DNA of 64,000 nucleotides from an uncultured bacterium (GTDB taxonomy: Bacteria > Hydrogenedentota > Hydrogenedentia > Hydrogenedentales > CAILVY01), in NCBI GenBank assembly GCA_937951485.1, contig CALEDJ010000029.1:103718-167717 (forward strand). Reading direction: 5' to 3'. Each line of letters opens with the position of its first letter. Within the stretch, counting starts at the first letter, position 1. The notes under the pieces were generated by a model. It did not search any database and was not told the origin of the DNA. It saw only the letters and a program-made list of their open reading frames with translations. Both the position numbers and the translations under genes were made by a program. Of the stretch, positions 1-9,855 are shown piece by piece.

Positions 1-2377
1 CCACCGATACGGCGAGCAGGTAGAGCACAAAAAGATTTTTCGGCGACCACATGTAGAAACCGATAAAGGCGAGGACCACCAGCAACGTCACCATGCCTGT
101 GCGGAGGACGTCGTTCGTTCTGGCCGCGTCAGGTTCGCGGTGGTTCAGGAAGACGACAATGCGCTCGGCGGCCGCGAAGGTTCCCAGAAAGATGAGGAAA
201 TATGGAAGAAAGCCGTCCTGCTTAAAGAGTGGCGCGGCGGGATTGTACAATTCCCAGTAGAATTGGACAACGCCTGCGCCCATGGCGACCAGCCCGCTCG
301 TTTTCACGCCGAAATAGCCCGTCAGCAAACCAATCAGCAACAAGGCCGCCGCGAGGCCGCCGTGGATCGCCGGCGCATGCACCGCATCCACCCGCTGATA
401 AATCAGCGTAATCAACATCACGGTCGCCGCGAGATAGGGCGCCGCCGCCACTGCATGATGCTCCCATTCCTCGCCCTCCCGATGAAAGCGTTTCAGGTAC
501 CGCTCCCATGCGTGCGCGCCGCCGTAGGTGAAGGCCGCGAGCAGCAGGGTATAGACCACGAACCCCTCCTGTTGCGCGAATCCGCGAATCTCCGGCGGTG
601 GAATCCACAGGAACACGTGGTAGCACATGTGCGCCGCCGCGAGGAGCAGCACGCTCGCCACTTCGATTTGGGGGGTGAACAGCGCCATCCCCATCGCGGC
701 GAGAAGCAGTCCTTCGCCGGCCAGCAGGAACGGCAGCGCCGGGTCATCGGCGCGTTCGATTACCGTGATGGCCAGCAGCACCATCGCGCCCGCCGCCGCA
801 TGCAACACCGCCATGGACATGCCGTGCAGGTCCAGAAAAGTGTCCGCAAGAAATGACTGGCCGCCGGATGTCCGTTGCTCGCGTCGAACCGGCCTTATGA
901 ATTTCTCATAGAACCAGGCCACTATCTGGAAAACAAAAGCGACGCCCACTGCGGAAAACCAGTTTGAAGGCGCCGTCAGCGGCCCCATGGCGATGACGCT
1001 TTCCATGCGGATGGAGAAAAGGCATCCCAGGAAGACGATGATCATGAGGAGGAGACCCAAGACCTTGAACACCACGATACCGCTGCGCTTGTAGGAGAAG
1101 GCGAGAGCGAGACACTCGATGGCCATGGCCACCAGCAGTTTTTCCCCGGAATCCGAGAGATAGGCCTGGAGGGCCAGCGTCAGCATGATGACCACTTTGG
1201 CGATGTAAATCTGGAAGAGGTAATTCCGCCGGGGTCCTGTCATTTCCACCAGCACGGCGAAAATCAGGAACAGCCCTGCCGTGCCCAGCCGGAACATCCA
1301 TTGCTCCAGCGGATACTCGGCGCGGATGGCCAGCCAGGTCAGCACCAGGAAGAAACCGGAGTTCACGCCGGACATGGGAGCCACCGTCCGCCGGTATTCC
1401 CCGGTCTTCCACGCATCCGTGATGGAGGTCAACGAGAAGAGAATAAAGCAGACCGTGAGAAACCCATTGGAAATCCAGAAGTAAACGTTGGAGGGGATGT
1501 CCAGTCCGGCGGGCTGTTTGAAAAAAAAGAAGATGTAGGTCACATGCGTGGCGATCAGGGCCAGCCAGGTGAAGAGAATCCAACGGTGCGCCGCATGAAA
1601 TATCAGCGTCGCCACGGCCACGCCGGCGCAGGTGATCAGCGCATAGACCATGTTCTCCAGACCGGGCGTCTGTTGCGTGCAACTCACCACCACCGTGTAG
1701 TAGGCGAGGAAGAAGGCGATGCCCGCCACGGTCTGGCTGCGCCTCAGATGCGCCACCGCGGCCATGAACGCCAGGCAGCCCGCCAGTACGGGGATGGCCC
1801 GGAGGGACGGGGGAAACACCTGCATCTGCTCGATAAAGAACGCCGCATATGTCGTGAAATACAGGCCGGCAAGCCCGCCGCCGAGGATAATCTGCCCGAA
1901 CAGGTCCCGCCCCTTCCGCGAGAGACAGCCATAGCCGATGAAGGCCAGCGCCATGACGTAGCCGATCATGATCTTTTCGGGCGGACCGATATTTTCCGAC
2001 CAGAACGTCGTGCGCGCCGCCAGCGCCACCGCCGTCATGAACACCACAATCGCCAGACGGCTCAGCCAGACCGACCCGATATGCACCTCGATGGTTTCGT
2101 TCGGGTTCACGCGCAGCGCGCGGTCCAGCCGGTGCCGCACGGTGCGGACCAGCGGCTTTTCCCCCGGCGCGGTATCCGGATGTGCGGCGCGGGGAAGGGG
2201 CGGAGATTGCGCCGCCGGCGCGGCGTGTTCTTGGTGCGCCGCCGGCGGCGGCGCTGGCGGTTGCGCAGGCGGCGCTTCTACTGATGCCCTTTTCTCCATC
2301 AGCAGGCGCTCCACCAACGTCGTCAGGTGGCGCACCTGCGATTCCAAATCTCTGAGCCTTTGTTCCGGGTCCATCAT
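1..2377 (-). CDS. DUF2339-family polytopic membrane protein, 3' end cut by window edge
   Basis: Reading leftward from ATG 2377 (a second ATG follows immediately) the frame stays open to base 1, so the C-terminus lies outside the window. The first ~30 residues form a heptad-like coiled coil (MMDPEQRLRDLESQVRHLTT), then a Pro/Ala-rich spacer of about 60 residues, then the family signature region around 'IGSVWLSRLAIVVF' followed by more than a dozen hydrophobic segments separated by short loops. This order (coiled coil, low-complexity linker, many TM helices) is that of DUF2339 proteins, whose function is not established. The start has a modest GGGAAC upstream. A long open frame on the same strand (906-2441) is Arg/Gly/His-rich and has no membrane pattern; it is a shadow. 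Family call confident, function unknown. Confidence 0.85.
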   Translation of the reverse strand, partial: MMDPEQRLRDLESQVRHLTTLVERLLMEKRASVEAPPAQPPAPPPAAHQEHAAPAAQSPPLPRAAHPDTAPGEKPLVRTVRHRLDRALRVNPNETIEVHIGSVWLSRLAIVVFMTAVALAARTTFWSENIGPPEKIMIGYVMALAFIGYGCLSRKGRDLFGQIILGGGLAGLYFTTYAAFFIEQMQVFPPSLRAIPVLAGCLAFMAAVAHLRRSQTVAGIAFFLAYYTVVVSCTQQTPGLENMVYALITCAGVAVATLIFHAAHRWILFTWLALIATHVTYIFFFFKQPAGLDIPSNVYFWISNGFLTVCFILFSLTSITDAWKTGEYRRTVAPMSGVNSGFFLVLTWLAIRAEYPLEQWMFRLGTAGLFLIFAVLVEMTGPRRNYLFQIYIAKVVIMLTLALQAYLSDSGEKLLVAMAIECLALAFSYKRSGIVVFKVLGLLLMIIVFLGCLFSIRMESVIAMGPLTAPSNWFSAVGVAFVFQIVAWFYEKFIRPVRREQRTSGGQSFLADTFLDLHGMSMAVLHAAAGAMVLLAITVIERADDPALPFLLAGEGLLLAAMGMALFTPQIEVASVLLLAAAHMCYHVFLWIPPPEIRGFAQQEGFVVYTLLLAAFTYGGAHAWERYLKRFHREGEEWEHHAVAAAPYLAATVMLITLIYQRVDAVHAPAIHGGLAAALLLIGLLTGYFGVKTSGLVAMGAGVVQFYWELYNPAAPLFKQDGFLPYFLIFLGTFAAAERIVVFLNHREPDAARTNDVLRTGMVTLLVVLAFIGFYMWSPKNLFVLYLLAVSV

Positions 2378-2550
2378 TGTCTTGTTCCCGCTGCGTTGGC
2401 GCGACAGCCGCCATTCTATTCCAAGCGCGCACGCTTTCCAAGATTGACGCTCTGCGTCAACCTGAATATACTGCTTACACGGCGAACCAAGGGCGTGAAG
2501 CGCGTCCGTTCGGAAGGACGGATCGTGTTGCATACCTGAGAGGAAGGAGA

Positions 2551-4041
2551 ATGATGCCGCGTCATTTTAAGGCGGATTCCAGGGAAACCGTGCGGCGTTG
2601 CGGTGCTGGACGCCTGGATATCTATCGGTCTGCGCAAGGCGAATTGCCGGTAGTTCACATATCAGGTGATGCCCGGGAATTGGGCCGCCAATACGGCGCG
2701 CTGGTCGGCGACTGTATTCGCCGCATTGCCGACCGCCTGGTCGGACTGTTCACGGGGCTGGGACTGCCCGAAGCGGTGGCGCTGTTGTTCATTGACAGCG
2801 CGTGGAATCGTCTTGCGCCGCACGTGCCCGCGCAATACCTGGAGGAAATGGCGGGCATCGCTTCGGGCGCGCAGGAAGCAGGGTTTCCGGTGGCCATGAT
2901 TGACTTGCAGCGCATTCTCGCCGTGACCAATCTCGACATGTACAAACGCGAAGAGCGTTTTCTGGACGTTGTGGGCATGGAAGCGCTGGCGCAACTGGAT
3001 GAGGAAACCCGAAACGCGCTGGCCGCCATGCTGCCAGGGGAGGCGATGTCCTGCACCATGTTCGCGGTGTGGGGTTCGCGCACGGTGGACGGCAAATGCT
3101 TCGCGATTCGCAATCTGGACTGGATATCCCAGAGCGGCATGCACGAGGAACGGCTGTTGACGGTCTGCCGACCGGAGGGCCGCCATGCCTTTGTCAGCAT
3201 GGGCTACGCAGGGGTTATCGGGTGTCTCGCGGGCATGAACGAAAAGGGGATTTCACTGTCCGAAGTCGGGGCGTTCAGCGTGCGCGAGGAACTCGACGGC
3301 GTTCCCTGGGTATTGATGGCGAGACAGGTGCTGGAAGCATCGGACTGCCTGGAGGATGCGGTGGCGATTGTCACGTCGGCCAAACATACGCTCGGCTACA
3401 ACTATCTCGTGGCCGACGGCGACCCGGACCATTTCGGGACGCCGCAGTTCCGGCCGCGCGCCGCCGCCTTTGAAACCAATGCCGCCTGCTGCGAGGTGTT
3501 CTTTGAGGACGACCCCCAGGAACACGCCGCCGCCTGGACCAGTCCGGAAGGCGAAACCGTCCATTATGGCGTGCCGCTGCGCGAAGCCGTCATGCGCGCG
3601 GACATCGCCTTCGGCGCGACGGCGCGCGCCCTGCAGGCGACGGATGACGGCCCCGGCGATCCGGAAAACACCGGCAACCCGCGCGGGCGCGACAATGCGG
3701 GCAGCACCTACACCACCTGCCACCTGCCGATGCACGACATGATCCGCGCCTATGAAACCGGCGCGGAGTATGTGTTTCCTGTGCGCAATACGAAGGTTAT
3801 CGAGAAGGGCGCGCCGCGTAAAATCGGCCCGGAAGAAACCCTGACCATTGCCGCCACTGTGGCGCACAATACCGAAATGCTGCACGAGAACGACTGGAAT
3901 GTCATGAGCGTGGCCTACGCGCCCACCGACCTCGATTTCTGGGTCGCCTATGAATCCCGCGATGCCCGTGGCGACTGGCGCAACGCGCCGGACTCCGGAT
4001 ACTGGCAGTTTAACCTGAAAAAACTTTTGGAAAGCGCCTGA
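2551..4041 (+). CDS. C45-family autoproteolytic acyltransferase/hydrolase (Ntn fold)
   Basis: A 496-aa protein; ATG 2551 is chosen because AGGAAGGAGA sits directly before it, although the frame is open from 2377. Residues ~40-140 form the N-terminal pro-segment-like part (GDARELGRQYG, the usual 'G..G..YG' opening of the family). Cys168 in 'AMSCTMFAVWG', followed by 'GKCFAIRNLDW', is the expected N-terminal nucleophile position after self-cleavage, as in acyl-CoA:6-aminopenicillanate acyltransferase (peptidase family C45). Members cleave or transfer acyl groups on amides; the substrate cannot be read from sequence. No signal peptide is seen, so it is probably cytoplasmic. A 57-aa membrane protein gene follows 62 bp downstream on the same strand. 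Confidence 0.8.
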   Translation: MMPRHFKADSRETVRRCGAGRLDIYRSAQGELPVVHISGDARELGRQYGALVGDCIRRIADRLVGLFTGLGLPEAVALLFIDSAWNRLAPHVPAQYLEEMAGIASGAQEAGFPVAMIDLQRILAVTNLDMYKREERFLDVVGMEALAQLDEETRNALAAMLPGEAMSCTMFAVWGSRTVDGKCFAIRNLDWISQSGMHEERLLTVCRPEGRHAFVSMGYAGVIGCLAGMNEKGISLSEVGAFSVREELDGVPWVLMARQVLEASDCLEDAVAIVTSAKHTLGYNYLVADGDPDHFGTPQFRPRAAAFETNAACCEVFFEDDPQEHAAAWTSPEGETVHYGVPLREAVMRADIAFGATARALQATDDGPGDPENTGNPRGRDNAGSTYTTCHLPMHDMIRAYETGAEYVFPVRNTKVIEKGAPRKIGPEETLTIAATVAHNTEMLHENDWNVMSVAYAPTDLDFWVAYESRDARGDWRNAPDSGYWQFNLKKLLESA

Positions 4042-4103
4042 TGGAAGCAAAAGGACTTTCTTCAAGTCAATCGAGGACAATCTGAAACGAGGGGAACGAA
4101 AGA

Positions 4104-4277
4104 ATGACTATCGTAGGTGTTATCCTCCTGATCGCGGGGGGCGTGATGAGCACGCTCCTGTTCACCGGCAATGCGCCCGCCGCCGTCAGCAATCTTCCCG
4201 TGCCGTTCTGGGCATGGGTCGTCATGGCCGCCATCGGGGTAATCCTCATCTACTTCAATCGCCGCCCCGCTGACTGA
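4104..4277 (+). CDS. small two-helix membrane protein (57 aa)
   Basis: A short frame starting MTIVGVILLIAGGVMSTLLF and ending FNRRPAD, with GGGGAACGAAAGA before the ATG acting as ribosome binding site. Residues ~2-21 and ~36-52 are hydrophobic and would make two transmembrane helices joined by a Pro/Ala-rich loop. It is in the same direction as the C45-type gene that ends 62 bp earlier and may be co-transcribed. I do not recognise a family. The RBS, the membrane pattern and the compact frame support it as real. Confidence 0.6.
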   Translation: MTIVGVILLIAGGVMSTLLFTGNAPAAVSNLPVPFWAWVVMAAIGVILIYFNRRPAD

Positions 4278-4438
4278 AATCACTGCGGGCGGTCGGACTG
4301 CGGTGTTTTTCCGGACCTGTAGATTGCTCCGGTGTTGCCCAAGCCGGATGCCGGAAGATTTTGGGAAAGTGGATGGGAGTGCCGGTGACATTCTGGCCTC
4401 TTTGATTGTATTTGCTGTGCGTTTCGCGCAGAAGTTCG

Positions 4439-5062
4439 ATGAAGGTTGTCGTCTCCGGATCGCGAATCAATCTCGACCGCGTCAAGAAACGGAACCAGAA
4501 CCGGTCCACCGTGACAGGCTGTCACGGCATGGTCTGCGCCAGCCAGCCGTTGGCCAGTCTCGCGGGACGGAATATCCTGCAGGCGGGCGGCAACGCCGTT
4601 GAGGCGGCCATCGCCGCGAACGCTATGATGGCCCTTGTCGAACCGATGCACTGCGGTCCCGGCGGCGATCTTTTCGCCATCCTGTGGATGGAAAGGAAGG
4701 GGCGGCCCTTCGGGCTGAACGCCAGCGCGGGCGCGCGCCAAAGGACCGAACGCTGCTGTATTTCATGAACTGCTCGCCCGCGACGCTTTCCGGGCCTTTT
4801 ACGAAGGTGACCCCGCGGTGCGTATCGTCAAATACTCCGAAGAGAACGGCGGGCGCTTCACCCTTGCCGATTTTCTCGGGAACATCAGCCGGAGTGGGTG
4901 GACCCCGTGTCCGCGCAATACCGGGGCTACGGCGTCTGGGAGATTCCCCCCAACAGCCAGGGTATCGGCGCGCTGCAGATGCTGAACATGCTCGAAACCT
5001 TGGATATTGGCGCCATGGCGCCGGAAAAGACGGCTGCGCAATGGGATACCGAGGAATCCTGA
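4439..5062 (+). pseudogene. gamma-glutamyltransferase remnant (frameshifts and internal deletion)
   Basis: The N-terminal part reads as a normal GGT start: 'GCHGMVCASQPLAS', then 'LQAGGNAVEAAIAANAMM' and 'EPMHCGPGGDLFAIL'. The frame then breaks near 4735 after 'LNAS'. A second stretch in another frame (from ~4758) gives 'FHELLARDAFRAFYEGDPA' and 'GGRFTLADF'. A third frame (from ~4880) gives 'PEWVDPVSAQYRGYGVWE' and 'PPNSQGIGALQMLN' up to the stop at 5062. A normal GGT is over 500 aa; here about 100 residues between the first two pieces and the whole C-terminal small subunit with its catalytic Thr are missing. It is therefore non-functional. GGT is another Ntn hydrolase, next to the C45-type gene. 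Confidence 0.9.
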
Positions 5063-5090
5063 CAAACACAAGAGGTGCATCAGCCGTCCG

Positions 5091-5837
5091 TCATTGCGAA
5101 CGCAACGGCGCTTTGCAGCGGCCGACCGCGAAGACGGACAATCCGAAGGGCATGGGAAAAAAGCGCGCCGCCCGGCGTTCCGCGCAGAGGATGGCGTGCA
5201 GGCGCCGGTTGAGGACGCCGCCGGATGCCAGGCGAAGATCGGAGGTGCTCCGTTTCAGCGCGCGTTTGACCAAGCGCACCAGAACCGCCAGGGGAAACAA
5301 CGCCGTGTTCCAGTAGTTCGCCTCCACGACCTCGAAACCCGCCGCGCTGATCAGTTCCCGGCATTGACGGCGGGTGTAGCGGCGGGCGGTTGAAACGGCG
5401 ACGTCATGCGGCGATCGGAGCCACGCATAGGCGGGCAGATTGACCAGCACCACCCCGCCGGGACGCAATACGCGCCGCACTTCACGAAGCGCCTCATGCG
5501 GGTCGGTCACGCCGCTGTCCGACAGCACATCCAGGAACAGCACGGCGTCAAAGGAGGCGTCGGCAAACGGGAGCGCCGTGGCGGAGCCGCGCGCGAGGCG
5601 CGTCAGATTGCGCATGCGGCAAAAGCGCAGGGCGTCCGCGGAAAACTCCATGCCGGCGGCGGGGCCGTGCGCCTGCAAGCGTTGCAACATCGCGCCCGTG
5701 CCGCAGCCGGCGTCCAGCACCGCGCCGCCCGGTGCGCCATGCCGGCGCAATCCGTCTTCGACCATCTCATGCAGCGTCCGGTACCACCAATGGGCGGTTT
5801 CCGCATGAAACATGATCTCGTATTCTTCGGGGCGCAT
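5091..5837 (-). CDS. class I SAM-dependent methyltransferase
   Basis: A 248-aa protein with the Rossmann SAM-binding motif I 'VLDAGCGTGAML' at residues ~40-52, the acidic loop 'GMEFSADAL', motif 'GSATALPFADASFDAVLFLD' and post-motif 'EVRRVLRPGGVVLVNLPAYAWL'. This is the Methyltransf_11/25 layout. The N-terminal 'MRPEEYEIMFHAETAHWWYRT' is typical of methyltransferases found beside glycosyltransferases. It is the last gene of the leftward surface-glycan-like cluster, separated from the aminotransferase by 188 bp that hold a short direct repeat. The substrate is unknown; a sugar or lipid-linked intermediate is plausible from context only. Confidence 0.85.
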   Translation of the reverse strand: MRPEEYEIMFHAETAHWWYRTLHEMVEDGLRRHGAPGGAVLDAGCGTGAMLQRLQAHGPAAGMEFSADALRFCRMRNLTRLARGSATALPFADASFDAVLFLDVLSDSGVTDPHEALREVRRVLRPGGVVLVNLPAYAWLRSPHDVAVSTARRYTRRQCRELISAAGFEVVEANYWNTALFPLAVLVRLVKRALKRSTSDLRLASGGVLNRRLHAILCAERRAARFFPMPFGLSVFAVGRCKAPLRSQ

Positions 5838-5869
5838 GCGTCAATATGCTCCAGGCATCAAGGGTTGCC

Positions 5870-5964
5870 GTTGTGGCCGGTCTCCCATCCGCGCCACCCT
5901 CTTTGGCGTGCGCAAGCCACGCTTGCGCTTTTCCTGTTGTGGCCGGTCTCCGGATCGCGCCACC
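5870..5964. repeat. short direct repeat pair with a small hairpin between
   Basis: The sequence TTGTGGCCGGTCTCC followed by a near-identical TC-GCGCCACC tail occurs at about 5870-5898 and again at 5936-5964. Between them lies a hairpin, GCGCAAG-CCACG-CTTGCGC, at about 5910-5929. The block fills the gap between the methyltransferase and the aminotransferase genes and is not coding. Confidence 0.6.
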
Positions 5965-6025
5965 GACGCGACCAAAGGTCTCCAATGTGTCGGGGGGGCA
6001 GTGCAGCGGAACCCACGGGGGTTGC

Positions 6026-7129
6026 CTAACGTTTATCGAAAAAAGCGATGACGGCATCGGCGATCTGGTCCACGGTTTCCGGCGGGAGTTCCGGGTAGAG
6101 CGGCAGCGACAGGGTTTCATTGCAGATTTTTTCGGCGACCGGAAACGCGCCGCGCGTCCATCCGAGAGAAGCGTAGGCAGGCTGCAGGTGAATGGGGATC
6201 GGGTAGTGCATCAACGTGCCGATGCCCCTTTCCTTGAGCCAGGCCGCCAACGCGTCGCGATCCGGCGTGCGCACGGGGTAGAGGTGGAAATTGCTGCGCG
6301 CCCACGGCGCCTCCTCGGGCAGGGCCAGCGGCGTTACGCGGAGTCGCTCGCGGTATTGCGCGGCGCGCGCGCGGCGCGCATCGTTCCACGCATCCAGGTG
6401 GCGCAGTTTCACGCGCAGAATGGCCGCCTGCATTTCGTCCAAGCGGCTGTTGACGCCGTGCGTGACGTGATAGTATCGGCGGTCTTCTCCGTAATTGCGC
6501 AGTTTTCGGACGCGGTCGGCAATTTCCGGATCATTCGTCGTCACCGCGCCGGCGTCGCCGAACGCGCCCAGGTTCTTGGTGGGATAGAAACTGAAGGCCG
6601 CCGCCGCGGACAGCACGCCGCAATGGCGACCCTTGTATTGCGCGCCATGCGCCTGCGCGCAGTCCTCCACTACGTACAGACCGTGACGTGCTGCGACGGC
6701 ATTGATTGCGTCCATGTCGCAGGGATGTCCATAGAGGTGCACGGGAAGCACGGCTTTGACGGGCGGTGTTATCGTGCGTTCCATTGCGGCGGGGTCAAGG
6801 GTCAGCGTGGCGGGGTCCACATCCGCGAGGACGGGGGTCGCGCCCGCCGCGACCACGGCCGCCGCCGTGGGCACGCACGTGTTTGCGGGGATGATGACGC
6901 CATCGCCCGGCCCCACGCCTGCGGCGCGCAGCGCCAGGTGAATCGCATCGGTGCCGGAGCCGACGCCGACGGCCTGCGATGCGCCGACATAGGCCGCGAA
7001 TTCTTTCTCGAACGCCTGGAGTTGTGCGCCCAGGATAAACCAGCCGCTTTCGAGCACCCCGTCCACGGCGGCGCGGATTTCCGCCTCGATGCTCCGGAAC
7101 TGCGACTTCAGTTCTGAGAAGGGAATCAT
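6026..7129 (-). CDS. DegT/DnrJ/EryC1/StrS-family PLP-dependent sugar aminotransferase
   Basis: A 367-aa protein matching the full length of the family. It starts '[18 protein letters not shown]', has the cofactor-binding '[13 protein letters not shown]' at ~55-67, the '[11 protein letters not shown]' Asp that contacts the pyridine nitrogen, and the Schiff-base Lys in '[17 protein letters not shown]'. These enzymes transaminate nucleotide-linked keto sugars to amino sugars used in cell-surface glycans. The ATG is 1 bp past the stop of the upstream GT2 gene, and GGAGG lies about 10 nt before it, so the two are translationally close. Exact sugar not determinable. Confidence 0.92.
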   Translation of the reverse strand: MIPFSELKSQFRSIEAEIRAAVDGVLESGWFILGAQLQAFEKEFAAYVGASQAVGVGSGTDAIHLALRAAGVGPGDGVIIPANTCVPTAAAVVAAGATPVLADVDPATLTLDPAAMERTITPPVKAVLPVHLYGHPCDMDAINAVAARHGLYVVEDCAQAHGAQYKGRHCGVLSAAAAFSFYPTKNLGAFGDAGAVTTNDPEIADRVRKLRNYGEDRRYYHVTHGVNSRLDEMQAAILRVKLRHLDAWNDARRARAAQYRERLRVTPLALPEEAPWARSNFHLYPVRTPDRDALAAWLKERGIGTLMHYPIPIHLQPAYASLGWTRGAFPVAEKICNETLSLPLYPELPPETVDQIADAVIAFFDKR

Positions 7130-7130
7130 C

Positions 7131-7844
7131 TCACGCAGGCCTCCGCAGGAGCACCAGCCGCACCCACAGGCCCGAGAGTTGCCAAGCGACCAGCGCGATC
7201 CGGCGGAAATTGAAGAACTGAGATTTGCCGTGCGCGCGCTGGTAATGGTGCACGGGCGTCTCGACGATCCGGCATCCGGCCCGTTGCATCTTCGTCATCA
7301 TCTCACAGCAGATGACGCCGCTGTCGCTGAGCAACGTGATGCTGTCGAAGAGGGAGCGCCGGATCAGGCGGAAATCGCAGTCCACGTCGCGGATTTTCAG
7401 CCCGAAGGCGACCTTGACCATCCAATGGTAGATGCGCCCGATGACGATGCGGTGCAGCGGATCATGGCGGGTGATTTTGTAGCCCTGCACCACATCCACC
7501 TCCGGGCCGGCATGCTGCACCAGTTGCTCCAGTTCGCGCACGTCGTATTGCGCGTCGCCGTCGGTGTAGAAAATCCACTCCCGCGTGGCTGCGGCGAAGC
7601 CGCTGCGCAATGCGCCGCCATAGCCCCGGTTTTTCTCGTGGCGCAGCACCTTTACCTGCGGGAAGCGCCGCTCGATTTCCTCCAGCAATTCAAGTGTATG
7701 GTCATTGCTGCCGTCGTCCACGATGGTGATGTCATAATCCAACCCCAGTCGTTCGGCGGTCCGTACGGTCAAGAGCACCATGCTGCCCATCGTTCCCCAA
7801 TCCTGGTGGCAGGGAAAGAAAATGGATATCGAACTGCACGCCAT
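7131..7844 (-). CDS. family 2 glycosyltransferase
   Basis: The protein is 237 aa from ATG 7844 ([17 protein letters not shown]); AGGGGA upstream supports this start over a longer frame reaching 7976. GT-A features: '[13 protein letters not shown]' (nucleotide-sugar binding), '[12 protein letters not shown]' and the metal-binding 'YTDGDAQYD' (DxD-like). A second acidic part, '[14 protein letters not shown]', resembles polyprenol-phosphate mannose/glucose synthase-like GT2 enzymes. There is no C-terminal membrane pair, so it probably acts at the cytoplasmic face. It sits in the leftward cluster 1 bp before the aminotransferase. The acceptor is unknown. Confidence 0.88.
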   Translation of the reverse strand: MACSSISIFFPCHQDWGTMGSMVLLTVRTAERLGLDYDITIVDDGSNDHTLELLEEIERRFPQVKVLRHEKNRGYGGALRSGFAAATREWIFYTDGDAQYDVRELEQLVQHAGPEVDVVQGYKITRHDPLHRIVIGRIYHWMVKVAFGLKIRDVDCDFRLIRRSLFDSITLLSDSGVICCEMMTKMQRAGCRIVETPVHHYQRAHGKSQFFNFRRIALVAWQLSGLWVRLVLLRRPA

Positions 7845-7998
7845 GGCGGTTTCATCCCCTTGATATGCTTCGGACTGCGCTGCGCGCAGTATAACAGCAT
7901 CCCCTGGAAGCCCACAAGAACAGCCGCCAGCCGAACCGGAAAAGCCGAACGCATCGGGGGAGATCAACTTCCCCAAGCCTCTGCCGGCGTATTTGCCG

Positions 7999-8607
7999 CT
8001 ATTGCTGATATCTCCCCTTCTTCAGGCCGTATTTTGCGATCAATTCCTGCGCTTCCTTCAATTTGTGCGGCGGCACGCCTTCCGTGCGGTGTGCGATCTT
8101 CCTGGCGGGCGCGCCCGCCCAGATTTCGAGCGGACCGACCTGCGTGTCCTCGGTCAACACGCTGCCGACGCCAATGATGGCGCCGTCGCCGATCCTCACG
8201 CCGGGGTGAATGTAGGTGCGGCTGCCGACGAATACATTGTTGCCGATGATGATGGGTTTGGTGATGTGCGGGGTATAGACCCAGTGATGGTCCGTTCCGT
8301 AAACCATGTGATTGGTGTCACGAATCACACAGAATTCCGTAATCGCGGTGTCGTTGCCGATTTGAATCAGTTCCTCCGCCTCCAATATGCAGTAATAACT
8401 GCACCCGGAATGATTTCCGAAGATGATTTTCCCCTTGCCGCTCGTTCGCATGATCACATGGTCGCGAAACCGGCAGTTGCTCCCCACCTCCACATGTCCC
8501 TCGATGACCAACTCCCTTCCTTGAAAACGGTTGTGCCTGCCCTTCTTGGCGAACTTCAATCCATGCCGCCACGACCGCAGCATGCGTACTACGTTTCTCA
8601 TCGTCAT
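7999..8607 (-). CDS. left-handed beta-helix (hexapeptide repeat) acyltransferase
   Basis: A 202-aa protein with the hexapeptide pattern over residues ~30-175: 'VIEGHVEVGSNCRFRDHVIM', 'IIIGNNVFVGSRTYIHPG', 'VRIGDGAIIGVGSVLTED' and the family ending 'GPLEIWAGAPARKI'. Such proteins are trimeric O- or N-acetyltransferases using acetyl-CoA. AAAGGAAAG precedes the ATG. It lies 24 bp after the DUF2804 gene and 154 bp before the GT2 gene, in the same direction, fitting sugar decoration in the glycan cluster. Confidence 0.88.
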   Translation of the reverse strand: MTMRNVVRMLRSWRHGLKFAKKGRHNRFQGRELVIEGHVEVGSNCRFRDHVIMRTSGKGKIIFGNHSGCSYYCILEAEELIQIGNDTAITEFCVIRDTNHMVYGTDHHWVYTPHITKPIIIGNNVFVGSRTYIHPGVRIGDGAIIGVGSVLTEDTQVGPLEIWAGAPARKIAHRTEGVPPHKLKEAQELIAKYGLKKGRYQQ

Positions 8608-8631
8608 CTTTCCTTTGTTTCGACTTTTCTT

Positions 8632-9669
8632 TCAGAATCGCGCTTTCATTTCCTCCAGGGCGCCAAACTGCTCTTGGATGGCATACTCCGTTCCCTGCTC
8701 ATCCACAACCACGCCGTCGTATGGGCCGAAATGCTGCGCATAGTCCATCGCGATGATTCCGTAATGGCGTTTCTCCGCTTTGGCATCCCGACCCCGGAAG
8801 CGCAGGCGGACGCGGCCTTCCTTGTCCTCAATGCGAAACGTGCGCGCTTCTGATTCGCGTATGAACGCTACAGGCCCCATCAACATGATGCGGCCATCCA
8901 CCCACAGAGCGTCCTCATCGGGCGCTCCTTGCTCCGTCATCTGATTGACAAAATTGACCATCACCTCGCGCCCTTGGGCGGAGAAACCCGAAAAACACCC
9001 CCACAGCCACTGGGTGCGATAGGGATAGAAAGTTTTCTGTTCGTCGAGATTCCCGCGATCCCGGGCGGAATCGAAGCGATACTCTTCGCGGTCAATTCGG
9101 ATAACCCCTTCAATACGCAAAGGCGATTTATGCGTGTACGTGTGATGTTTGGGCGGAATGGGCAGGCTGACGACCAGGGGGTCCACATCGTTCAGATTCT
9201 GGTGGAAAACCAGGTCGGCATACATGGCCGGCGCGGTTCGGGTTTTCAACAAATCCGCTTTGACCCGGTGGCAGCCATCTTCCAGGTTGTGCTCGAAAAT
9301 GATCCATCCGCCCCTGGAAACACACCGGGCGCTCCCGCGCCAGAGGGTTTCCGGCAAATGGACACGGAAAGGATTTGCGATCATGGTCTGTTCGCACATA
9401 CGCGCACGTTCCTTGTCGTAAACATAAAACGTGCCGCTTGCGGCATACTTGGCATTCTGAATGAGCACTGAGCCATACATACGGGGATGATTGATGCCGA
9501 AGCCAATCCATTCCTTCAGCCGAAACCAGCGGAACGGTCTCCCCACAGGGCCTCCGGGATTTCGCGCGTCGAGCAGATTGGCGTATCGAAAGGGCGTCTT
9601 GAAAAAGCCGCAATGGATGTTTCCGTTCTCCACAAGCGCAGGCGGTGTTTCCACAATGGCGGCGGACAC
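8632..9669 (-). CDS. DUF2804-family protein
   Basis: A 345-aa protein; the start is GTG 9669 with AGGAGA about 9 nt upstream. It contains the DUF2804 features 'KEWIGFGINHPRMYGSVLIQNAKY', 'ASGTFYVYDK' and C-terminal 'FGPYDGVVVDEQGTEYAIQ'. It looks like a two-lobed, beta-rich lipocalin/AttH-type fold. No function is established. First gene of the leftward run that continues with acyltransferase, GT2, aminotransferase and methyltransferase, although a role in glycan synthesis is not implied by its family. Confidence 0.75.
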   Translation of the reverse strand: MSAAIVETPPALVENGNIHCGFFKTPFRYANLLDARNPGGPVGRPFRWFRLKEWIGFGINHPRMYGSVLIQNAKYAASGTFYVYDKERARMCEQTMIANPFRVHLPETLWRGSARCVSRGGWIIFEHNLEDGCHRVKADLLKTRTAPAMYADLVFHQNLNDVDPLVVSLPIPPKHHTYTHKSPLRIEGVIRIDREEYRFDSARDRGNLDEQKTFYPYRTQWLWGCFSGFSAQGREVMVNFVNQMTEQGAPDEDALWVDGRIMLMGPVAFIRESEARTFRIEDKEGRVRLRFRGRDAKAEKRHYGIIAMDYAQHFGPYDGVVVDEQGTEYAIQEQFGALEEMKARF

Positions 9670-9855
9670 AGGGATTTTCTCCTGACAAACATTCGCGTCT
9701 GCGGGATTTTACCTGAAATTTACGGGCGCGTGCACATGTTCCGGGGGGGCATGCCGTTTTTCCCAGTCAGGCCATCATGTATCGGTGGGGAATAGCGCAA
9801 TTGAAAAAGGTGTTTGCTTTGACACCGTCGGGCAACGGGTTCTACCGGAAAGAGC

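Noticed and set aside
906..2441. Long open frame on the minus strand (511 codons)
   Set aside because: Its translation is Arg/Gly/His/Ala-rich with no hydrophobic pattern. The neighbouring frame starting at 2377 gives a coherent DUF2339 membrane protein.
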